NCBI GenBank assembly: GCA_008501835.1
Contig: QQUB01000529.1
Location: 1 to 11,776 of the forward strand
Origin: Bacteroidota bacterium
Lineage (GTDB): Bacteria; Bacteroidota; Bacteroidia; Chitinophagales; Saprospiraceae
Direction of reading: 5' to 3'
DNA length: 11,776 nucleotides
The position numbers and the translations under genes were made by a program. Below are positions 6,621 to 11,776 of the stretch, piece by piece (within the stretch, counting starts at the first letter, position 1; the number at the start of each line of letters is the position of its first letter). The notes beneath the pieces are model-generated. The model had not been told where the DNA came from. It saw nothing but the letters and a program-made list of their open reading frames with translations, and did no database searches.

Positions 6621-6668
6621 GGGCTGACAGAAGTCCACCTTCAATACCACTGTGGACAGTCATGCCCT
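6621..6668 (-). repeat. Intergenic double-hairpin repeat, copy B
   Basis: This is the second copy of the element at 4476-4520: 29 of 45 positions are identical without gaps, in the same orientation relative to the genes. On the minus strand it reads GGGCATGACTGTCC, then ACAGTGG, then GGACTTCTGTC. The two small stems are conserved (GGNCA/TGTCC and GAC/GTC) while the linker has diverged. It lies 46 bp upstream of the hydrolase ATG and 13 bp after the stop of the preceding gene, again between two co-directional genes. Confidence 0.6.
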
Positions 6669-6680
6669 TTCGAACTTGGG

Positions 6681-7220
6681 TTACTGGATCAAAATTTTCA
6701 TCTGCTGTAACTTGCTCTTATCATTCCAGTAGGCAGCACCGGTGCAGGCTGGATGAAAATCTTTCTTTTTGAGGACCATCTGTGTCTGTCTGAGGTTCTC
6801 CCCTTTTTTTGTTTGTATCTGAAGGTAGACCTTTTGATGTTTTTTGAAAATTTCTTCCAACTGGTAATTAGGTATAAGCATCAGGTAATCTTGCCCGGAG
6901 AGTGGATATTTTTCAAAAATGGGTCTGCTGAATTTCATTTTTCGACCATGTCTTTTGTTGTAAAAGAAAAAACCGTCTGGATCTTTTTGTCCGGAGAAAA
7001 AGGTTGTCCCTCCATTGTACTGAATGTTATTGGTAATTCGGTTTCCGTAAAAGTCTGCCAAGGCTATTTGTAGCTTATGATCATGGGGATTATGTCCACT
7101 TGAAAAGGTAATTACACAAAGGGAATGATTTTCAAAAATGCAGTGCTGAGTTATTCCCAATAATGGGATCAGCTGGCAGAAAACTACAGTGATCAATAAA
7201 TTTTTTGATATCATTAGCAT
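6681..7220 (-). CDS. Secreted protein of unknown function (179 aa)
   Basis: A 179-residue frame from the ATG at 7220; another ATG two codons later at 7214 is equally possible. Residues 1-24 are a signal peptide (MLMISKNLLITVVFCQLIPLLGITQ, cleavage near Q25). The mature part has several aromatic, strand-like segments (CIFENHSLCVITFSSG, LQIALADFYGNRI, TTFFSGQKDPDGFFFYNK, QDYLMLIPNY) and a lysine-rich C-terminal half with three KK/KG turns (EIFKKHQKVYLQIQTKKGENL, MVLKKKDFH). Its cysteines might form disulfides. I recognise no family. It starts 38 bp after the histidine kinase stop, so it is probably on the kinase transcript and could be a periplasmic partner or target, though nothing in the sequence proves this. 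Confidence 0.7.
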   Translation of the reverse strand: MLMISKNLLITVVFCQLIPLLGITQHCIFENHSLCVITFSSGHNPHDHKLQIALADFYGNRITNNIQYNGGTTFFSGQKDPDGFFFYNKRHGRKMKFSRPIFEKYPLSGQDYLMLIPNYQLEEIFKKHQKVYLQIQTKKGENLRQTQMVLKKKDFHPACTGAAYWNDKSKLQQMKILIQ

Positions 7221-7258
7221 AACTTATTGATGCACTCATGGGAAATTTTGGTGTTAAT

Positions 7259-9049
7259 TTAAACTTTCGAAACCTCCTTTTCCCGGAACTTCATGTAAAA
7301 GACCGCTCCATCCTGATTTTTCGTTTCACTGGTGCCTCTAAGTTGTCTGACCATGCTGTTGATGAGCAGACCTCCCATGCTGTTGGGTTTATGTTTAAGG
7401 GTTTTGTCCGGGTACCCGGGACCGTTATCCTGGTAATGAAATTCGAATTCATCATTTATTTTTTGGATGGACAATTTTAACCCCAGTGGACGGTTTGGTT
7501 GTCTTGCGTATTTGAGGGAGTTACTGATTAGTTCAGAGCAAATGATGCCGAGGGGCAGTACTGTTTCCAGGTTGAGTTGAACATTATTGGTTTCAAGTTC
7601 AAGCAGAAAAGGAGAGTCTTCACTTTGAAGACTTTGAAAGTGGCTGGTGAGATCGCTGAGGTAGTTGTAGAGGTCCACTTCATCAAATTCTCCTGCGCGG
7701 TAAAGTTGTTCGTGGATCAGTGCAATACTGTGAACTTTATTAGCCAGGTCGTCGAAATGTACCTGGATATTGGAATCCTGCATTTTTCGACCTTTCAACG
7801 TGAGCAGACTCATGACCAGTTGCAGGTTATTTTTCACCCGGTGGTGTACTTCTGAAAGCAGCATTGATTGTTTGCGAAGGGATATGTTCAGTTCTTCGTT
7901 TTGTTTGGAGATAAGATCTTTTTGTTTGGCGATGTATTGCTTCTTTTTAACATTGTTGAAATGAGCAAGGATCATACCCACTAACAGGATGATCATCAAT
8001 AACATTCCCCAGCGAAGGTAAAATGATCGTTGTTGTTCAAACCGAAGTTTTGCCTGTTCTTTTTCAATGGCAAAGGCGATTTCCTGTTCTGAGACCTTTT
8101 GTTGATTCACCCTGATATCAGCCTGTTCGCCGGACGCTACACTTTTTTGCAAATAAACATAAGCAGAATCCTCCCTTCCCTGGGCTTCAAAAGCCTGGCG
8201 CCAGAGGTCATATATTCTTTGGAAGATATTGTAATATCCGTTGTAATTTTCTGGAATCTTCTCAGCGAAGTTTTTTGCTTCTTCCAGATGGCTAAAGGCC
8301 TTTTCCGGGTAACCGGATCTGATGTACCGGCTTGCAATATTTGTTTTTTGACTGGCGGCGCCATAATAGGCTTCCCGTTCGAGGTAGAGATTAACTGCCT
8401 CCTGGAAAAAGTCAACAGATTTTTCAAGGTCAGCGGTTAAAATCCCCATAAGCAAATAGCCGTCCACTTCAGACCTTTGAACGTTATAGTCCTTTCCAAA
8501 TTGAATAGCCTTCACAGCATAAACCCTTGCACTGTCGCGATTATCATAAATACGATGGTAGGAAGCATAACGAACAGCAAATCGGGAGAATACGCCATAA
8601 AGATTATGTTTTTCAATAACTGTCCGGGCTTCCAAAAGGTTACGCAAACAATCCTTTGGACGGCCGATGATTTCGTGGATGCGTGCAATGGATAAATAGG
8701 TTTCGGCAACTATTTCCCAATTCTTGAGCTTCTCTCCCTTCCCTATGATTTCGTAATAAATTTTTAACGCAACTTCACTTTCATTCCGTAAAAGCTCCAA
8801 AGCTTCCCCTTTTTCGTATTGTATCCATAAATATAAAGGACAATCCTGCTGTTCGTTTCTTTTCAATTCGCTGATAAGGGAATCGGCCAGAGCAATAGCA
8901 GGTACAGGTTCAAAGGCATCAATATATTCAGTGAGTTTTTGGAAAGAGGCTTCCATTTCCGGCAGGTCACAATTTTTTCCTGGCAGGATGCTCCAACTGA
9001 ATAGCAGCAGGAGTATAAGATGAGTTTTGTTAAAATGTAGTAAGGGCAA
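7259..9049 (-). CDS. TPR sensor histidine kinase, HisKA_2 family
   Basis: A 596-residue membrane sensor kinase. It starts with TTG at 9049: an in-frame TAA lies only two codons upstream, the first ATG is at residue 32, and the hydrophobic export signal (LILLLLFSWSILP) begins at once. Residues about 30-315 are helical TPR-like repeats in the periplasm; 315-343 are a probable coiled linker; 344-363 are a membrane helix (WGMLLMIILLVGMILAHF); 366-395 are a cytoplasmic coiled coil. The HisKA_2 phosphoacceptor box is EVHHRVKNNLQ (400-410) with H403 as the likely phosphorylated residue. The ATP-binding domain has the N box SELISNSLKY (505-514), DNGPG (541-545) and MGGLLINSMVRQLRG (558-572). No response regulator gene is adjacent in the window. 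Kinases of this type commonly pair with LytTR regulators. Confidence 0.92.
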   Translation of the reverse strand: MPLLHFNKTHLILLLLFSWSILPGKNCDLPEMEASFQKLTEYIDAFEPVPAIALADSLISELKRNEQQDCPLYLWIQYEKGEALELLRNESEVALKIYYEIIGKGEKLKNWEIVAETYLSIARIHEIIGRPKDCLRNLLEARTVIEKHNLYGVFSRFAVRYASYHRIYDNRDSARVYAVKAIQFGKDYNVQRSEVDGYLLMGILTADLEKSVDFFQEAVNLYLEREAYYGAASQKTNIASRYIRSGYPEKAFSHLEEAKNFAEKIPENYNGYYNIFQRIYDLWRQAFEAQGREDSAYVYLQKSVASGEQADIRVNQQKVSEQEIAFAIEKEQAKLRFEQQRSFYLRWGMLLMIILLVGMILAHFNNVKKKQYIAKQKDLISKQNEELNISLRKQSMLLSEVHHRVKNNLQLVMSLLTLKGRKMQDSNIQVHFDDLANKVHSIALIHEQLYRAGEFDEVDLYNYLSDLTSHFQSLQSEDSPFLLELETNNVQLNLETVLPLGIICSELISNSLKYARQPNRPLGLKLSIQKINDEFEFHYQDNGPGYPDKTLKHKPNSMGGLLINSMVRQLRGTSETKNQDGAVFYMKFREKEVSKV

Positions 9050-9132
9050 TTGTTAATTATTAAATGGAATTATAACTTATAAAACGTTCCAAGTTAGGGA
9101 ATTATTAACTCAGATCAAATAGATTAACTTGT

Positions 9133-9157
9133 CTTAAGCTGTTAAGGTAGGACTACC
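9133..9157. repeat. Two small inverted repeats in the kinase leader/promoter region
   Basis: CTTAA-GCTG-TTAAG (9133-9146) and GGTAG-GA-CTACC (9146-9157) abut each other about 85-110 bp upstream of the kinase start. They are possible regulator sites or a small hairpin in a kinase leader RNA. The stems are only 5 bp. Confidence 0.25.
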
Positions 9158-9189
9158 GACTTAAAAAACAGGTAGTGAAAAGGGTATTT

Positions 9190-9273
9190 GTTCTGAATGG
9201 TCGGTTTTATGTTCTGAATGGTCGATTTGGGCGATTTTTCCCCATTCAGAACACCAAAGGTTCCACTCAGAAC
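9190..9273. promoter_or_regulatory. Four-site operator-like array between divergent genes
   Basis: The motif GTTCTGAATGG occurs at 9190-9200 and 9211-9221 on the plus strand (both followed by TCG). Its reverse complement occurs at 9242-9252 (CCATTCAGAAC) and 9263-9273 (CCACTCAGAAC, one change). Centre-to-centre distances are 21, 31 and 21 bp, or about two, three and two helical turns, so all sites face the same side of the DNA and the array is symmetrical. Two direct repeats 21 bp apart are the layout bound by LytTR-type response regulators. The array lies in the 304-bp gap 9050-9353, 141 bp upstream of the kinase start and 81 bp upstream of the coiled-coil gene, so it could control both. Confidence 0.7.
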
Positions 9274-9313
9274 ATAGTTTTAAAAGAAATTACATAAAAA
9301 AGATTAGTTATTT

Positions 9314-9321
9314 TAACTTCG
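9314..9321 (+). promoter_or_regulatory. Possible -7 element for the coiled-coil gene
   Basis: TAACTTCG resembles the Bacteroidota -7 consensus TAnnTTTG and sits 33 bp upstream of the ATG at 9354, in an A/T-rich stretch just downstream of the four-site array. No clear -33 TTTG is seen. Confidence 0.25.
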
Positions 9322-9353
9322 TACAAGCCATTACACAATTTAATACCTGACCA

Positions 9354-11776
9354 ATGATCCGCTTACTTATTACTTTTTGTTTATTGTTTGTAGCCTCAAT
9401 TGTCTTCTCTCAAACATCAACTGATCCCATCTGTCAGGAAGGAGATTGTCCGGTTGAAATTTTCAATATTAAGCTCAACGAGCCGATACAACCGGAACAA
9501 TATACTGCTGAGCGAACAGAAAATTTCAAGCAGGCTTATCTGGTATTTAGAGCCATTAAGGCAGAACTGCAAACAAAGCTCGACTGGCGGGATAAATACG
9601 ATGCTTTTCAGTTGGGAGGAGCCAGTTGTTTACGGTATTACCAACTCGAAAGTGCATTTGGGCATGAATTTCTGAAAAACCCTGAATTCAAAGCATTTAT
9701 AGAAAAGGATGATCCGGAAGGGGCCAAACAGATGACTCAAAATGGTTTCAGGAGCAGCCGTCGTGCAGCAAACCTGTCAATACGCATGGACTCCAATTGC
9801 CCTGACCAGAAAAGGACGGCGGAAAAAAAAGGAGGAACTGCCTTGTCCGCCACGAAAAACGAATACCAGGAACTGGGTTATGCATTAGGATATTTTGATA
9901 AAGATGGGAATGTAATAAAGGAACTTGAACAGCCCAAAGAATACAAACCACGTGACCGGATGTCAAAAAATGAGCGTGTGGAACGGCTCAACCAAAAGGT
10001 GGCAGAACTGCCCATTGGTCCTGAGGAGCAACAACAATTGGAGAAAGCTGCCCAGGACCTGAAAACAGCTGCACCAAAATTCGAAGGATTGAAAAATTTT
10101 GTTTTCGCTTTTGCTCCATTGGTCGTTGCCTTTGTTCCGAGTCCGCTGTCCTTGCTTGGGAATGTTGGAAGAGCAACCAACCTGCTGGGTAAACTGGCTG
10201 GAACTCTATTCAAATGTCCTCCGGGAGCCCTGTTGGAAAAAGCCAAAAACCTTTTCGGGAAAGGTGGGAAGTTGAAAGAGAAGCTGCAGAATCTGGTTAA
10301 TAAAAGTGACGGGCTATTAGCCAAAACCAATGTGTTCAAGAAAAGAACAGAGCAGCTGGATAATTCTTTTCAAAACAGCACCAAGGCCTTAGAAAGCCTA
10401 AGGAATAACCTTGGAAACCTTGAGCAACAAAAGCAAGATATACTCGGCAAATTGGGAGATAAACCCAAGAAGATCCTGGAAGAACTCGAAAAGGAAGTTG
10501 CCGGGCTGGAAAGTGAAGCTGTGAAGTTCAAAGATCTTTTGGAGGAAGAGGTGAATAAGAAAAATCAGCTGCTGGAAGAACTGGATGATCTTTTGAAACA
10601 AAAAGACCAACTGGAAAAAACACTGAGTAACCTTCAGGGGGAAAATACTGAACTGGAAAAAGCAGCCAATGATCTTCAGGCAGCAGCAGATCAGACACAA
10701 AAGCAAATTGAAGAGGCACAGGAAAAAGAAAAAGAACTCGAACAAAAAATCAAAAAATTGGATGAGTTTCCCTCTGAGGAAGTCATTTCAGGAAATCTGA
10801 AGATATGTACTGATGAGCTTAAGCAAATTTTGGGTCAGCTGGAACCTGCTGAAACTTTCCAGGAAAGCTTGAACGCACAATATGACAAGGTTAAAAAACG
10901 TCCCGGGCGTTTGCTGGAAAAAGTTAAAAACCTGAAAATTTTCCAGAATGATCTCCTTCAGGGAAATAAAGGGTTTGCTCTGGCCGGGAAGGCATTGGAA
11001 ACACTGGGCAAGTTATCTGGCCGGACGAATAAGGTGAGTTCAGTCCTCCAATTGTTGACGGGCAAAAATACCGGGATAGGGGATCGGTTACTAAAGATCG
11101 ATGGGAGCATTGGTCAGGCCCGAAATCTCTATCAAAACAGATCAGGTATCATCGATAAGCTCAAAGGCAAGGCGGCCGATCTACTCTTTCAAAAAACAGG
11201 CATCAAGGCCCAATGGGAAAAGGGTGATTGCGGGATTGATGAAATGAATCAAAAAGTCGATGACTTTTTGGCCAAATCTAAAGTATTTGAGGAGGAAATT
11301 GATTGTATTGATCTCAAAGACCTGCAAAAAAAGCTGCAGGAGATCAAAGGGGAACAAACGGAATTAGCACCGGAAATTGAGGAATTGGAGAAAACTCTGG
11401 AGGAAGCAGCAAAAGAGCAGGAACAGATTCAACAGGAAACCGAGGCACTGGAAGAACTGGCCAAGGAGCAACAACAATTGCAGCAACAACTTGGTGATGA
11501 TGTAAATCTCGATCCCGTTCAACCTGAAGAATGGGCAGAAAGTTTTGATGTAAAACGCGATTACTGGGAAGCTGTTTTCCATCCGGATGATGAAGTAGTT
11601 GAAGGGTATAAAGGAAGGTATTTCCAGGTGCGGTTGAAGGATGCCGATAAAAATGTGAAACTGCTCTTTGGTCCCGGGGAATACTTCATAGAAAGAGGTG
11701 ATTTCCGCGATACTTACGGTTCTGTTATAGGTGTTTTTGTAACGGAGGCGCTAAATGCCATGCGTAAGGCAGATCG
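9354..11776 (+). CDS. Secreted long coiled-coil protein, C-terminus outside window
   Basis: The frame is open from ATG 9354 to the right edge: 807 residues seen, no stop. Residues 1-19 (MIRLLITFCLLFVASIVFS) are a signal peptide cleaved before Q20. The N-terminal domain (20-240) has the paired cysteines CQEGDC (27-32). Residues 249-269 (FVFAFAPLVVAFVPSPLSLLG) are hydrophobic, possibly membrane-inserting, followed by basic Gly/Lys-rich sequence. Heptad-rich coiled coil covers about 330-472 (KKNQLLEELDDLLKQKDQLE) and about 655-712 (EEIEELEKTLEEAAKEQEQ-type sequence). Between them lies a Gly/Leu/Lys-rich stretch echoing the first (LLEKAKNL at 293, LLEKVKNL at 520; LLAKTNVF at 321, FLAKSKVF at 638). 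From about 720 the sequence turns globular (EEWAESFDVKRDYWEAVFHPDD, KLLFGPGEYFIERGDFRDTYGS). I recognise no family. Strong heptads and continuous codons make it a real gene, and the open frames opposite it are shadows. Confidence 0.88.
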   Translation, partial: MIRLLITFCLLFVASIVFSQTSTDPICQEGDCPVEIFNIKLNEPIQPEQYTAERTENFKQAYLVFRAIKAELQTKLDWRDKYDAFQLGGASCLRYYQLESAFGHEFLKNPEFKAFIEKDDPEGAKQMTQNGFRSSRRAANLSIRMDSNCPDQKRTAEKKGGTALSATKNEYQELGYALGYFDKDGNVIKELEQPKEYKPRDRMSKNERVERLNQKVAELPIGPEEQQQLEKAAQDLKTAAPKFEGLKNFVFAFAPLVVAFVPSPLSLLGNVGRATNLLGKLAGTLFKCPPGALLEKAKNLFGKGGKLKEKLQNLVNKSDGLLAKTNVFKKRTEQLDNSFQNSTKALESLRNNLGNLEQQKQDILGKLGDKPKKILEELEKEVAGLESEAVKFKDLLEEEVNKKNQLLEELDDLLKQKDQLEKTLSNLQGENTELEKAANDLQAAADQTQKQIEEAQEKEKELEQKIKKLDEFPSEEVISGNLKICTDELKQILGQLEPAETFQESLNAQYDKVKKRPGRLLEKVKNLKIFQNDLLQGNKGFALAGKALETLGKLSGRTNKVSSVLQLLTGKNTGIGDRLLKIDGSIGQARNLYQNRSGIIDKLKGKAADLLFQKTGIKAQWEKGDCGIDEMNQKVDDFLAKSKVFEEEIDCIDLKDLQKKLQEIKGEQTELAPEIEELEKTLEEAAKEQEQIQQETEALEELAKEQQQLQQQLGDDVNLDPVQPEEWAESFDVKRDYWEAVFHPDDEVVEGYKGRYFQVRLKDADKNVKLLFGPGEYFIERGDFRDTYGSVIGVFVTEALNAMRKAD

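Noticed and set aside
8137..8709. Alternative frames inside the histidine kinase gene on both strands
   Set aside because: They overlap a kinase frame with clear TPR, membrane and HisKA_2 motifs.
10024..11482. 17-bp identical DNA stretch AGGAGCAACAACAATTG at about 10024 and 11466
   Set aside because: It encodes the same Glu-Gln-Gln-Gln-Leu coiled-coil turn in one gene, so shared codon use explains it without any mobile or regulatory element.
9748..11582. Several minus-strand open frames of 60-150 codons opposite the coiled-coil gene
   Set aside because: They are antisense shadows of the continuous plus-strand frame, whose heptad pattern, signal peptide and more than 800 open codons are far stronger. 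Their translations are Leu/Phe/Ser-rich, as expected for the complement of Lys/Glu/Gln codons.

Overview
The window looks like a chromosomal segment of a member of the Bacteroidota. The evidence is the A+T-rich DNA, the weak Shine-Dalgarno signals with A-rich leaders, some GTG and TTG starts, many short secreted proteins whose signal peptides end in ...A/S-Q, a TPR/HisKA_2 histidine kinase, and a LamG-type secreted protein. The exact family cannot be fixed from the sequence. No tRNA, rRNA, CRISPR array or recognisable transposase gene was seen.

Minus-strand block (1-9049). Eleven genes read leftwards. In order of transcription they are: a membrane TPR histidine kinase (9049-7259), a small secreted protein of unknown function (7220-6681), a signal-peptide-bearing alpha/beta hydrolase (6575-5844), a small outer-membrane barrel-like protein (5433-4984), an SRPBCC/START-like protein (4970-4530), CutA (4451-4140), an endonuclease/exonuclease/phosphatase-fold protein (4031-2934), an AlkD-like DNA alkylation repair protein (2910-2203), a short secreted protein (2087-1686), a prenyltransferase/terpene-cyclase-like repeat protein (1633-737), and the N-terminal part of a secreted LamG-domain protein (524 to beyond base 1). 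Likely operons are barrel-SRPBCC-CutA, EEP-AlkD-like, and perhaps kinase-179 aa-hydrolase. Much of this block is housekeeping or stress-related (metal tolerance, DNA repair).

Plus-strand gene (9354 to beyond 11776). A secreted protein of at least 807 residues runs off the right edge. It has a signal peptide, a hydrophobic stretch, two long coiled-coil regions and a globular C-terminal part. I do not recognise its family.

Non-coding structure. The 304-bp divergent region between the kinase and the coiled-coil gene carries four copies of an 11-bp motif. They form two direct-repeat pairs in opposite orientation, with centre spacings of 21, 31 and 21 bp, which is an operator-like layout. The 410-bp gap 5434-5843 contains a roughly 198-bp imperfect palindrome with perfect 21-bp arms and no credible gene. 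Two copies of a 45-bp double-hairpin repeat (4476-4520 and 6624-6668) lie in the same orientation just upstream of cutA and of the hydrolase gene. These non-coding elements and the long coiled-coil protein are the parts least explained by known annotation.
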